64,000 nt of DNA from an uncultured Streptococcus sp. (GTDB lineage Bacteria; Bacillota; Bacilli; Lactobacillales; Streptococcaceae). How positions within the stretch are numbered: the first letter of the stretch is position 1; the number at the start of each line of letters is the position of its first letter. The position numbers were made by a program, and so were the translations under genes. The stretch spans positions 1 through 64,000 of the forward strand of contig CABPWC010000001.1 of assembly GCA_902461025.1 (NCBI GenBank). The letters run 5' to 3'. A model generated the notes under the pieces. The model was not told the origin of the DNA, did not search any database, and worked only from the letters and a program-made list of their open reading frames with translations. Of this stretch, positions 48,743 to 56,784 are shown one piece after another.

Positions 48743-49077
48743 AACAGATCACTTCCAGACGTCGGTTTCTCAACAGGAGAATTTTCAACTTCGAAATCAA
48801 ACGAGCGCTCAATCGCCAAAAGCTGATTGCTGGTTGTGTTAATTTCCTTGATGAGAGAATTCGCTTTTTGGAATCTCTGTTGCCCATTGTGAACAGTGAT
48901 GACCAATCCGTCTTCATGAAGTTTGGCTTTCAGCTCATAGAGTAGCCTGACGAGATAAAGATAACGATTCACTTTTTCGTACTGGATTGCATCCTTTTTT
49001 CTAGGACTGAAATAGCCGATTTTAGAAAGTAGCTGATTTTCTAATTCTTTTATATTTTTTTCTGAGTATTCTTCCAT
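48739..49077 (-). CDS. P27-family terminase small subunit
   Basis: 112 residues, mostly helical with a HTH-like middle (ANSLIKEINTTSNQLLAIE), directly upstream of and overlapping the large subunit. P27-type small terminases recognise the packaging site. Clearly different from the relic at 26.1-26.5 kb. Confidence 0.83.
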   Translation of the reverse strand: MEEYSEKNIKELENQLLSKIGYFSPRKKDAIQYEKVNRYLYLVRLLYELKAKLHEDGLVITVHNGQQRFQKANSLIKEINTTSNQLLAIERSFDFEVENSPVEKPTSGSDLL

Positions 49078-49079
49078 TA

Positions 49080-49181
49080 CCCCCCACCCCTTTTAATTTT
49101 TCGTTAAAAATTTGGACAGTTGACCCCTCCCACCGGTTCCCAAAACCTTAAAAAGACTCGATTTTTTTTGACCGGGGGGTG
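49080..49181. other. Possible cos region (non-coding, C/G-rich islands)
   Basis: The 102-nt gap between HNH and small terminase holds C/G clusters in an AT-rich background: CCCCCCACCCC at the left, CCCACCGG near 49127 and GACCGGGGGG near 49170, facing each other around AT-rich DNA. Cos sites of HNH-carrying phages lie here. No overhang can be defined. Confidence 0.3.
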
Positions 49182-49499
49182 TTATTCTCCCCAAAATTCA
49201 TCCGTCCTGAAATTCTTATCTTGCATTTTTTTTGATTTTCGGAACTGAAAACGTCCGTGTCTCTTATTGTGACACTCTTTACATAATGTTCTGAGGTTAT
49301 CTATATCAAGAGCGAACTCTGGATAGAACTCTAGTTCTTTGATATGGTCAACCTCTAGGTTCTCTGTTGTGACTTTGCCTTCTTCTCTGCACCAAACACA
49401 TTCGTAGTGATCACGTTCAAGTGCTTGCTCTCTCAAAATTCTCCAAGCTTGTGATGCATAAAATAATGCTCGTGCAGCTCTAGTACTTACATCAATCAT
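49182..49499 (-). CDS. HNH endonuclease (terminase-associated)
   Basis: 105 residues with the full HNH core: CVWC near 34, LEVDHIKELEFYPEF near 48 (metal His), DNLRTLCKECHNKRHG near 68-83, with zinc-binding CxxC pairs. Such small HNH proteins next to terminases nick DNA and are needed for cos cleavage in HK97-like phages. Confidence 0.92.
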   Translation of the reverse strand: MIDVSTRAARALFYASQAWRILREQALERDHYECVWCREEGKVTTENLEVDHIKELEFYPEFALDIDNLRTLCKECHNKRHGRFQFRKSKKMQDKNFRTDEFWGE

Positions 49500-49505
49500 A
49501 AATGT

Positions 49506-49664
49506 TTAAAATTGGTTTCTAATCTTTTTCCATTCTGAAGGAGAGAAAAAAATATTTTCAAACGAAAATTTCTTTTTTAAAAAACTTTCTTTGACTCTGT
49601 ACATTGCCAATCCTTGTTTAACATCTACTACATCTACAAACTCCATTTCCGATTCACCTTTCAT
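49506..49664 (-). CDS. Small phage protein, 52 residues
   Basis: Reads MKGESEMEFVDVVDVKQGLA... to ...FFSPSEWKKIRNQF. An inner Met (MEFVDVV) has its own GAAAGGTGAA site, so the true start may be 18 nt later. No known family. Follows the Xer-like gene in the late operon. Confidence 0.55.
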   Translation of the reverse strand: MKGESEMEFVDVVDVKQGLAMYRVKESFLKKKFSFENIFFSPSEWKKIRNQF

Positions 49665-49829
49665 AACTTTGTAAACCTCACTATTTTTACTCTCTCAATT
49701 CCTTGTTTTACATATTCTAGTGAATTCGATACATACATAATAACTCAGATTCATCAAGCATTTATCTTGTGTGTATGAAATGAAATCATCATAACCTCAA
49801 AATAATGAATTGATTATAAAATTAAAAAA
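49665..49829. other. AT-rich gap in the late operon
   Basis: 165 nt without a convincing gene. It contains only weak promoter-like stretches (e.g. a TTGATG with poor partner), and no hairpin stands out. Confidence 0.4.
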
Positions 49830-50396
49830 TTAAAAGCCTTGAAACTTAGTCATGGCTCTGTCTTGTGAATCTTGGTTTTTGCCTATGTATCTCAGTGAAA
49901 TACTCTGGCTTGAGTGGTTCAGTAGGTCCATTATCAGAGCGACATCCTTGGTTTGTTCGTACATGAATAAGCCAAAGGTCTTTCTCATCGAGTGAGTAGC
50001 TATGTTTTCTAGACCAACTTCTTCAGCAGCTTTCTTTATGATCTTGTAAGCTGTGTTAGGTTTTATATGCTGATGCTTTCCGTTTCGGCTTGGAAAGAGG
50101 AAGTCTTCATCTTTCTTATCTTTGATGTACTGCCTCATAGCATTCTTGAATTTCTTTGGCATCTTTCGTTTGGTTGGCTTGTCTGTCTTTTCATCGACGA
50201 TCTGGACATGCCAACCTTTAACGTGCTTTACCTTCAGTTTAACGATATCGCCAATACGAAATCCCAAATTAACACCAGAAAGGAAGAGCATGAGGTTTCG
50301 TTGTCTATCTGACTCTTTGACTGCACTATGCAACGTCAGCCATTCAATCATAAGCTGAACATCATCTCTATTTCTGATTGGTTCAACAACTACCAC
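49830..50396 (-). CDS. Short tyrosine recombinase in the late region
   Basis: 188 residues, catalytic domain only. Active-site residues are all visible: Arg in LGFRIGDIV near 50, Lys in the TDKPTKRK beta-turn near 77, HSMRKTF near 136 (HxxR), LNHSSQS (His) and the nucleophile Tyr in SLRYIG near 174. It lacks the N-terminal core- and arm-binding domains of the main integrase at 63.6 kb. GTG start after GGAGGTGAGG. It is the first late gene, just behind a promoter and hairpin. A Xer-like accessory role such as multimer resolution is inference. Confidence 0.85.
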   Translation of the reverse strand: MVVVEPIRNRDDVQLMIEWLTLHSAVKESDRQRNLMLFLSGVNLGFRIGDIVKLKVKHVKGWHVQIVDEKTDKPTKRKMPKKFKNAMRQYIKDKKDEDFLFPSRNGKHQHIKPNTAYKIIKKAAEEVGLENIATHSMRKTFGLFMYEQTKDVALIMDLLNHSSQSISLRYIGKNQDSQDRAMTKFQGF

Positions 50397-50422
50397 ATAT
50401 CCTCACCTCCTTTTTAATGCAC

Positions 50423-50450
50423 AAAAAAAGCAGAGATTCCCTCTCTGCTA
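50423..50450 (-). terminator. Terminator between ArpU and the late genes
   Basis: Minus strand AGCAGAGA, 5-nt loop, TCTCTGCT followed by U7. It is placed to stop early transcription and lies only about 5 nt after the expected start of the late promoter's transcript. Confidence 0.85.
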
Positions 50451-50460
50451 TTCTTCACGA

Positions 50461-50489
50461 TACTAATTTATCACATTCTATTTGTCAAT
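50461..50489 (-). promoter_or_regulatory. Candidate late promoter
   Basis: Minus strand TTGACA (50489-50484), 17 nt, TAGTAT (50466-50461). Its expected +1 (about 50454) is immediately upstream of the terminator hairpin, so control by ArpU or antitermination is plausible. Confidence 0.5.
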
Positions 50490-50511
50490 TCTATATGTTT
50501 TTTTGACAACT

Positions 50512-50976
50512 TTACATAAAGAGCAAATTTGAAAGTGTATCGAGAATCACTTCACGTCTTCTGTAAATCTGCTTGCTGTGTCTATACAAGTACCCAGTTT
50601 CTCCGTTTTCCATGATGTGCCAAACTTGAATCCAGTCGTATCCAGTATGTTCTCCCCATCGAAGATAAAAGATTTTTTTGTCATCTGGTTCTAGATTCTC
50701 TAGTAATTTTGAAATAGCGTTTTGGAGATTTTCTAATCTTAAAATCATAGGGTCGCTTGCATAAGCAACCGCTAGATTCTCCGACCTGTTGACGAACGTC
50801 CCACTGCCACTTGCTCCAGTATCATCAATACTAGGAACAGTAAGATGCTTGACTTCGTACAAACGTTCTAGCTCATGCCTTCGTTGGCCGATAAGTTTGT
50901 CAATCATTAAATATTTATCATCGAGTTCAAACTCAAGATAATCTCTTCTTGCCTTTGTTAAGTTCTTTTTGCCCAA
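50512..50976 (-). CDS. ArpU-family late transcription regulator (DUF1492-like)
   Basis: 154 residues, helical, with a sigma-factor-like C-terminal half (DDKKIFYLRWGEHTGYDWIQVWHIM... YRHSKQIYRRREVIL). ArpU/DUF1492-type proteins control late expression in Gram-positive phages. It is the last early gene and sits directly upstream of the late promoter and terminator, which supports the role. Confidence 0.82.
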   Translation of the reverse strand: MGKKNLTKARRDYLEFELDDKYLMIDKLIGQRRHELERLYEVKHLTVPSIDDTGASGSGTFVNRSENLAVAYASDPMILRLENLQNAISKLLENLEPDDKKIFYLRWGEHTGYDWIQVWHIMENGETGYLYRHSKQIYRRREVILDTLSNLLFM

Positions 50977-51311
50977 ACCTTACCTCCCATGTATCTTTTG
51001 GATCTAACCCATTTGATAATTTTACCATCGTTATTGTTATTGTGATAATCTGGCAGTCTTGCTGTTGGACTTTCTTTATAGACCACTTTTTCGACTACCT
51101 GGATTGCAGGCATCGTTTCATCATCTATCCACCCAACTAACCATGCAGGGTTTACATCATAAGTTTTAGCAATCGTTTCAATTTGCTTAATAGATGGATA
51201 TCCACCTCGCTCATACAAATGAATTGTATTTTGTGAAACACCTGTTTCTTTTGCCATCTGTACTACAGAGAGACACAGGTCCTCTCTAAGTTCTTTCAAT
51301 CTTAGCTGCAT
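50958..51311 (-). CDS. HTH (Cro/CI-type) regulator in the early operon
   Basis: 117 residues. Residues 4-58 form a clear XRE HTH (LREDLCLSVVQMAKETGVSQNTIHLYERG, then PSIKQIETIAKTYDVNPAWLVGW). The C-terminal half is short, with no S24 domain. Overlaps arpU by 19 nt. Probably tunes the early-to-late switch; target unknown. Confidence 0.85.
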   Translation of the reverse strand: MQLRLKELREDLCLSVVQMAKETGVSQNTIHLYERGGYPSIKQIETIAKTYDVNPAWLVGWIDDETMPAIQVVEKVVYKESPTARLPDYHNNNNDGKIIKWVRSKRYMGGKVWAKRT

Positions 51312-51312
51312 G

Positions 51313-51681
51313 CTATAAACCTCCTTTCTGAGTAACTATTTTGATAAATTCTTCCAGGCAAATGTTCGACCAAATGAAATGATTGCTTTCTAAAAGCTTC
51401 TCGATCCCCATTTTTTCAATTCTTTGATAAGGCCTGATTTTAAACAGCGCTTGATTTTGTTTCGAAAACCTAGTTCCTTTTACTGGTAATGTTGCTATAA
51501 AAGATAATGCTTCGCCATAAGCGCGAATTACACATTTTGCTAATATATCACTATTTTCCCCTTCTCTAACAACAATTGACACATTAATTGGTTCGTAATT
51601 TAAAACCTCAGCGAATTTGACTCTATCTTGTTTGTTATCTGTCTTTTGAGAGCCTGAATATGGGTATTTTTTAGGTTTCAT
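51313..51681 (-). CDS. Hypothetical early phage protein
   Basis: About 122 residues, mixed alpha/beta, with no recognised motif. The frame opens with TTG at 51696, but ATG 51681 (MKPKKYPYSG) follows AAAGGA at 6 nt and is preferred. It ends 1 nt before the HTH gene. Confidence 0.65.
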   Translation of the reverse strand: MKPKKYPYSGSQKTDNKQDRVKFAEVLNYEPINVSIVVREGENSDILAKCVIRAYGEALSFIATLPVKGTRFSKQNQALFKIRPYQRIEKMGIEKLLESNHFIWSNICLEEFIKIVTQKGGL

Positions 51682-51692
51682 TGCCTGTCCTT

Positions 51693-51857
51693 TCAAATAA
51701 TCTTGCCATCAAAGACTAAAGTAATCGTACCTGTCCCATCTTGATGTTTAGATACTAACGCTTGACAATCTGAACCGAGCTCGATTCCTTCAATCGTGAT
51801 GCTTCGTTTCATGTTGTTAACGTTGACGATTGCGCCATTCGATGTTTTAATTCTCAT
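51693..51857 (-). CDS. Small early phage protein, 54 residues
   Basis: MRIKTSNGAIVNVNNMKRSI... ending TITLVFDGKII, beta-rich. ATG at 51857 with GAGGTGGAGA upstream, overlapping the yopX end by 11 nt. No known function. Confidence 0.68.
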   Translation of the reverse strand: MRIKTSNGAIVNVNNMKRSITIEGIELGSDCQALVSKHQDGTGTITLVFDGKII

Positions 51858-52245
51858 TCTCCACCTCTAGAAGTTCTTGATTTTCGTAGATGTTCCCAAT
51901 GACTTTGTAATAATGCGGTAGGAATCTCTTTGCGATGTCAATCCGATAGGTGCGACTTAGACCATCGCCGTACCAGCGACCTTTGTCTTTGTCATATTTG
52001 ACAATAAAGGTATATTCTGTCTGTATCTGATGATGTAAGATATCACCTTCAAAAACTTCTGTACCTTCCTTGTCACAAAGACCAGTTGACTGCATGAGTT
52101 CGATTTCGTCGGCATGTGTATTAGTTCCAAGATCTCTTCCACGAAACAACACAGTTGTGACATTCCCTTCGTCATCAAAACGTATCCGTTTAACTTTACC
52201 CATTTCCTCCCACGTCTTGTGCCACGCTCTAAATTTTGGTATCAT
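51847..52245 (-). CDS. YopX family protein
   Basis: 132 residues matching YopX: MIPKFRAWHKTWEEMGKV at the start, LMQSTGLCDKEGTEVFEGDIL near 50, and VIGNIYENQELLE at the end. The family is widespread in Gram-positive phages, with no proven function. It overlaps the MazG-like gene by 17 nt. Confidence 0.9.
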   Translation of the reverse strand: MIPKFRAWHKTWEEMGKVKRIRFDDEGNVTTVLFRGRDLGTNTHADEIELMQSTGLCDKEGTEVFEGDILHHQIQTEYTFIVKYDKDKGRWYGDGLSRTYRIDIAKRFLPHYYKVIGNIYENQELLEVENEN

Positions 52246-52723
52246 CTGGCAAATCCTCCTCTTTCACGAACGAACCATCAATCCAGCGACCTTTACGGTC
52301 TTTGATTTCCTGGTATGCTAGTTCAAAGCATTCATCAAAATCATAACCAAGATTTTTCAGATAACCAATGCAGCGTACTAGATTATGCCTACACAATTCC
52401 TTGCTAGCAAATCCTTGTGAGAGTTGAAATTCACTAATATTTGCATTGATAGAGACGAAACATTCCATCACATCTTTTTTGATGATACTATCAGACTCTT
52501 TAAAAATCTGATTGACATCCTCTTTGATTAATAGTGCTAGTCCTACAATCACGACTGCACAATCACCGATACTATCCTTGGTCACTTTCTCATTTTTTTT
52601 GAGGTAACCAGCGCATAGCTCACCAAATTCTTCGCTGAGTTTCAAAGACTGCTTATCTAATCGTCCACCGTTTTCCAGGTCGCGATCAATAAACCATTTT
52701 TTTACATTCTCTAGTGTGTTCAT
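52229..52723 (-). CDS. MazG-like nucleotide pyrophosphohydrolase-type protein
   Basis: 164 residues. The MazG-like pattern EEFGELCAGYLK near 31 and DSIGDCAVVIVGL near 49 gives the Glu/Asp metal ligands of all-alpha NTP pyrophosphatases. Phage MazG-like proteins may alter nucleotide or alarmone pools during infection. Its role here is inference. Spaced 8 nt from the next gene. Confidence 0.8.
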   Translation of the reverse strand: MNTLENVKKWFIDRDLENGGRLDKQSLKLSEEFGELCAGYLKKNEKVTKDSIGDCAVVIVGLALLIKEDVNQIFKESDSIIKKDVMECFVSINANISEFQLSQGFASKELCRHNLVRCIGYLKNLGYDFDECFELAYQEIKDRKGRWIDGSFVKEEDLPDDTKI

Positions 52724-52731
52724 GTTTTACC

Positions 52732-53133
52732 CTACATTTCTTCTAAATCAAAGTATTCTGTCAGCTTACTCTTCAATTCCTCTAGAGTTTCACATCGTTC
52801 AATTAAAACCGACACATCGTATTGTGTATCCACTTTATTCAGCGTGTTCTCTGCCACTGCGTCTGCTACCCATTTCGGATTAGTGCCAGCGCGAGAGAAT
52901 TGATCTTGGGGCAGTAGCTCTAGTAATGCTTCATATCGTTCTTCTAGTGAAGTCAAAGCACCAAGCGTGTCAATAAATGCAGTATCCGATTTTCTTTTTT
53001 CAAAAATTTCTGGGTAATTTTCTTCTGCAATCTCTGCGTAAATAGCAGACCATTCTTCGTCTGAAAAATGTGATTTTTCAACTAGTGCACCGTATTCGAT
53101 TTCTTTTCCATTGATTTTAGTTTTGTATTTCAT
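52732..53133 (-). CDS. Hypothetical early phage protein
   Basis: 133 residues, acidic and helical, starts MKYKTKINGKEIEYGALVEK. Not recognised. Overlaps the DUF1372-like gene by 4 nt. Confidence 0.65.
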   Translation of the reverse strand: MKYKTKINGKEIEYGALVEKSHFSDEEWSAIYAEIAEENYPEIFEKRKSDTAFIDTLGALTSLEERYEALLELLPQDQFSRAGTNPKWVADAVAENTLNKVDTQYDVSVLIERCETLEELKSKLTEYFDLEEM

Positions 53134-53366
53134 AATTTTACCTCTTTTCCAATTTCTGTATTGTTGTACTTCTGTTCACTCACCACAAACACATTCCCGT
53201 TAACCGTGATAGTGAAAAGACTTCCGATTTTTCGTTTTTCCGTAACCTTGCCAGTGATTGCGTATTTACTATCAGCGTGATAAACCAGTAAGGGTTTCTG
53301 TGCTTCACGTTGCATGAATAGCAAGCAAGTAGTAAGTAAGGCATAGCCGATTAAGAAGCGTTTCAT
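53130..53366 (-). CDS. DUF1372-like exported small protein
   Basis: 78 residues: a hydrophobic N-terminal helix (RFLIGYALLTTCLLFM) then a small beta domain (VYHADSKYAITGKVTEKRK...SEQKYNNTEIG) matching streptococcal phage DUF1372. Likely membrane-anchored or secreted. Function unknown. Confidence 0.78.
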   Translation of the reverse strand: MKRFLIGYALLTTCLLFMQREAQKPLLVYHADSKYAITGKVTEKRKIGSLFTITVNGNVFVVSEQKYNNTEIGKEVKL

Positions 53367-53369
53367 TGC

Positions 53370-53816
53370 TCAACCTCCTAAATTTCTAAATGGAACTTCC
53401 CATTGATAATTATCATATTCATAACAAAGGTCTTTGATAATTTTACCTTTTGAGATTTCAATTTCCTGTGTGAATTCCATTCCACATTCAAATGTAAAGA
53501 TTTTAATATCAACATCAAACTTACTTGAAATTTCTTGATAATTTTCTGGAATAGCACTCCACGCTTGCTTGAAATTATCCAATTCAACAATACAGAATTC
53601 TTCTTCAAGCCAAACTTCTATTTGTTTTTGATGAATAAATGCTCGTCTTGTTCCATTAATGTAAAAATAGGGATCTGTGTTGTTGAATATAAGCAGAACG
53701 CCATCCCATTTATCTTCTAGCGTCACAGTGTCGTTTAATAGCATTTGTTTTAATGCTGATGCAATATTTTCGCTTCTTCCTCTTAATTTAAGAGATCCTT
53801 CGGCCCAATTTGGCAT
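53370..53816 (-). CDS. Api92-like phage protein
   Basis: 148 residues opening MPNWAEGSLKLRGR, the usual start of the DUF1281/Api92-like ferredoxin-fold proteins, with a Trp/Glu-rich C-terminus. Those proteins occur in plasmids and phages with no known function. It abuts its upstream neighbour. Confidence 0.75.
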   Translation of the reverse strand: MPNWAEGSLKLRGRSENIASALKQMLLNDTVTLEDKWDGVLLIFNNTDPYFYINGTRRAFIHQKQIEVWLEEEFCIVELDNFKQAWSAIPENYQEISSKFDVDIKIFTFECGMEFTQEIEISKGKIIKDLCYEYDNYQWEVPFRNLGG

Positions 53817-54082
53817 TATCCTTCCACCTCCTCAGCATTTTTAAGAGTAAATCCAACTCCATACATTAACAGATAACTTTGAAGTCTTACAAAGTCTTCA
53901 ATCAATTCTGCTTCTTGCACATCGTATTCGGCGATTTCATCCAAAAAATGTTCTATGTCATCATGTTGTACACTGCCGTACTCTGTTCTTGTGTGATTCA
54001 TTTCAACTTCGTAACCATCTACATCAATTGTGTAATGAATACCGTCTTCCGAATTATTGTATTTATAATTTTTAATAATCAT
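53816..54082 (-). CDS. Hypothetical early phage protein
   Basis: 88 residues, acidic, beta then helical (MIIKNYKYNNSEDGIHYTID...). Not recognised. Overlaps both neighbours by 1-4 nt. Confidence 0.62.
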   Translation of the reverse strand: MIIKNYKYNNSEDGIHYTIDVDGYEVEMNHTRTEYGSVQHDDIEHFLDEIAEYDVQEAELIEDFVRLQSYLLMYGVGFTLKNAEEVEG

Positions 54083-54606
54083 TCTTCCACCTCCTCGATC
54101 TCAATCCCTTCACAAGAGAAGACCCATCCGAACCCAACTTCTTCGAGTTCTTTGCGGGTGAATTCGCTTCTTAATCTGCTTTGTAAAAATCCCAAGAAAT
54201 TCTCATCTTTAACACTTACAAGATACTGATCTATTGCTTTTAACTTTACCAAATACCTTTTTTCTTTATTGACTTCGTAGCCGTCAAGTATGGCTTTTAT
54301 CAATCTTTTTCTGTTTTTAGGTAGTCTAGCTTCTCTCGTTAAATGTTTTAATTCTGTGCCGTCTTTATCCGTTAAGTGATACCCCCAGCCAGTTCTCGAA
54401 ACATAATATAAAGCCGTTGTAACATCAAAATCATATCTAAAATCAAACGTTTCAAGGAATTTTGCTTCTTCCTCAGACACTTTGACTTTTTCAGGTTCTA
54501 GTTGTTTAATTGTATTGATGATTCTGTTTACATCAATACAATTTATAAATTGACTTTTATTTTCTTTTAAGGCATTACAATAATCAATCAACTCTTTTTT
54601 ATTCAT
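54079..54606 (-). CDS. DUF1642 family protein
   Basis: 175 residues with the DUF1642 pattern: KVKVSEEEAKFLETF, RTGWGYHLTDK, and a later KEKRYLVKLK segment. Common in the early operons of streptococcal phages; function unknown. Overlaps both neighbours. Confidence 0.82.
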   Translation of the reverse strand: MNKKELIDYCNALKENKSQFINCIDVNRIINTIKQLEPEKVKVSEEEAKFLETFDFRYDFDVTTALYYVSRTGWGYHLTDKDGTELKHLTREARLPKNRKRLIKAILDGYEVNKEKRYLVKLKAIDQYLVSVKDENFLGFLQSRLRSEFTRKELEEVGFGWVFSCEGIEIEEVEE

Positions 54607-54880
54607 CTTCCGATTCCTCCATTTCTACTCCTAATTCAACAAGTTCTTGCTTTAGCGTTTCGATTCGATTCTGGATGGTTTCTGTGATTAGACTAGACAA
54701 TATCTCATCTGCTTTGATTTCTTTTGAAAGAAATCCATAAGCCGTTTTAAGAATATAATTAGTCTCTTTCTTTGTAATACTAAGCTCATTCCAGCACTTG
54801 CGTTTAACCTCTAAGAAATATTTGTACTCTTTAATCAAATGCATGATATGTCTAGCTTTGTTTAAGTCTTCAAGCTTCAT
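54599..54880 (-). CDS. Hypothetical early phage protein
   Basis: About 93 residues, helical coiled-coil-like (MKLEDLNKARHIMHLIKEY...). The frame opens at 54901, but ATG 54880 has AAGGAG at 9 nt. Not recognised. Confidence 0.6.
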   Translation of the reverse strand: MKLEDLNKARHIMHLIKEYKYFLEVKRKCWNELSITKKETNYILKTAYGFLSKEIKADEILSSLITETIQNRIETLKQELVELGVEMEESEDE

Positions 54881-54901
54881 CTTCACAAACTCCTTTTTCA
54901 T

Positions 54902-56260
54902 TTATGCTGCTTTTGATACTAATTTCGTTTGCTTCATCCATTCATTGGCTATGTCCCAGACATCGCTTGGGACATCTTCGTTATACTTTCCACGAAACTG
55001 GACTATCTTACCCTGCTTTACCTCAAGTGTGTAAAGAGGTGTTTTTGGTTGATTTGATAAACGGACAAACACTATTAAGGTGTCCCCTTTGAAGTGCTTA
55101 TCTGTGTATGAGCTTACACAGTGATGTAGCTTCTTGCCTTCGTAGATCAGTTCGGCCACTTTTATAGGGACATGGAATGCGTAACCGTGGATGGTCCTAT
55201 CCATTCCTTTTTTAAGTTTAAACTCAGCTTCAAGTTGCTTGCGTTTCTTCTTATCTTCCAGTTTGCGTCTTTCTTCAACGAATTTATTGTATAATCCAAC
55301 CGTGTGATTATGCATGGACGTGAAATCCTTTGGCACAAGCATAGCATCGCCTTCAGGCTCAATTCCCATTTCTCGTAGCATTTTGAGATAATCAAGATAC
55401 TCATTGAATTCAATGTGATACTTAATAACCCATTTCTGAAACTTATTGATCCCTACACCTTTTGGTATGTGCTTGATATCGTGGTAAGTCAGATAAGACT
55501 CGATACCAGGTACTAGCTGGCCGTTCCGTTCTTTTAATCGACGGCTCAACTCAAATTCGTTAAAGCTGCGATTTGAGTTCTTAAAGAATTGTTTATTCTT
55601 TTGAAGCCATCTACGGTTCAAGGTTCGCATATCTACGGTTCTTGTAAATCCGATTCTATAATTCGGAAACATGATTTCGTTGGCCAACCTGTAAGCATGA
55701 ATCTTTTGAGCAAACTCGATTTCAAACTTATATTTATAAAGTCGTTCAATTTCCCAAAAATAGATATTATCGAATTCCAAATATTTGAGTTCGGATACTT
55801 TTTGAAGTCTCTTTTCCCAGTTGTTTGGATAAAAAATATTTCCTGTGTAAAAACCGCCACTAAACGAATTAGCGAATAGATACGGATAAAATTGTCCGTT
55901 GTAATCTTGGCCAATCTTTGTGTGTTTGTCATTTTCAAATCGCTCTAGATTAGTAAGTTGAAAATTGATAAATTGTTTTCCTTCAACCAGCTTCGAGCTA
56001 AATTCATAAGATTGAATCTCGATGCGTTTCGAGGTGCTGAGAATGATAGAGAAAAAGTAGGTCTTGTCATAAAAAGTGAGCCGTGATGACTTTGTCAGTC
56101 GCTTCTCGATACAATGGCCAAGGTTCAAATCTGAAGCGATTATGGTCTTGCCCTTATTGATCCATTTGTACGTTGTGATTTGCGAGTAGCACCATCTCCA
56201 GAAATCTGCAGGTGGTTTCAGTCGTCTGTCAGCTTCTCGTTTGCATTGTTCATATTTCAT
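54902..56260 (-). CDS. PcfJ-domain protein
   Basis: 452 residues. The C-terminal PcfJ signature is clear: LIYEGKKLHHCVSSYTDKHFKGDTLIVFVR followed by PLYTLEVKQGKIVQFRGKYN and a final WMKQ. PcfJ was first named on an enterococcal conjugative plasmid; homologs abound in phages and mobile elements with no established activity. It follows the PcfK-like gene with an ATGA overlap, so the two act or are made together. The N-terminal 250 residues are unique-looking. Confidence 0.85.
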   Translation of the reverse strand: MKYEQCKREADRRLKPPADFWRWCYSQITTYKWINKGKTIIASDLNLGHCIEKRLTKSSRLTFYDKTYFFSIILSTSKRIEIQSYEFSSKLVEGKQFINFQLTNLERFENDKHTKIGQDYNGQFYPYLFANSFSGGFYTGNIFYPNNWEKRLQKVSELKYLEFDNIYFWEIERLYKYKFEIEFAQKIHAYRLANEIMFPNYRIGFTRTVDMRTLNRRWLQKNKQFFKNSNRSFNEFELSRRLKERNGQLVPGIESYLTYHDIKHIPKGVGINKFQKWVIKYHIEFNEYLDYLKMLREMGIEPEGDAMLVPKDFTSMHNHTVGLYNKFVEERRKLEDKKKRKQLEAEFKLKKGMDRTIHGYAFHVPIKVAELIYEGKKLHHCVSSYTDKHFKGDTLIVFVRLSNQPKTPLYTLEVKQGKIVQFRGKYNEDVPSDVWDIANEWMKQTKLVSKAA

Positions 56261-56748
56261 TCGTCTAAGAAATCGAAAATGCTCATTTGCTTTTCGACTG
56301 CTCCTTTCTCTTTCTTAATTTTGACCGCATCAACTTTATTTTCAGGAGGATTTTTAGGCTTTTCTATCTTCTTCTTGACAGATTCAACAGGTACCTGCTT
56401 GATGTTAGATACTTGCGAATTTGAGATAAAGTATTCTCGAATCCATCTGAATACAGTAGCGTCATCTATACAAGCGACTCCGTTTTCGGCAAATTTACGA
56501 GCTTTTTCTTTTGCGAAACTTAGAGCGCATTTCAGAGAGTATCGCTCTTTTAAGATGCCTTCGAATAATTCATTGTCTTCCTGATCGCATATCCAATTAT
56601 GAACACGATCAAGTGCTGCATCATGTGGTTGGTTTAATTCCTCTAGCAACTTAGCCAGGGCTTTTTCTTTGATTTCATTCATTTTGTTTTCAAAAAAATG
56701 CGACTGCCTTTTTGTTAATTGGCTAAATACGGGCAGTCGCTCGTCCAT
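56257..56748 (-). CDS. PcfK-like protein with C-terminal clamp-binding motif
   Basis: Up to 163 residues. The core (HNWICDQEDNELFEGILKERYSLKCALSFA... WIREYF) resembles PcfK. The very end, EKQMSIFDFLDE, fits the bacterial sliding-clamp motif QxSLFxF, suggesting contact with DnaN. The Lys/Pro-rich linker before it (about 120-150) is flexible. The open frame starts at 56748, but the first 22 codons span a terminator-like hairpin, so Met 56682 (MNEIKEKALAK) is a plausible true start; neither has a strong ribosome site. Confidence 0.72.
   Translation of the reverse strand: MDERLPVFSQLTKRQSHFFENKMNEIKEKALAKLLEELNQPHDAALDRVHNWICDQEDNELFEGILKERYSLKCALSFAKEKARKFAENGVACIDDATVFRWIREYFISNSQVSNIKQVPVESVKKKIEKPKNPPENKVDAVKIKKEKGAVEKQMSIFDFLDE
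56692..56740 (-). terminator. Terminator-like hairpin upstream of pcfK-like gene
   Basis: Minus strand GCGACTGCC (56740-56732), 23-nt loop, GGCAGTCGC (56708-56700), then A and U7 (56698-56692). A good intrinsic terminator inside the early operon. Confidence 0.75.
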
Positions 56749-56784
56749 TAGTCACACGACTGATTGACGCTTCCTAGCTCGCTT

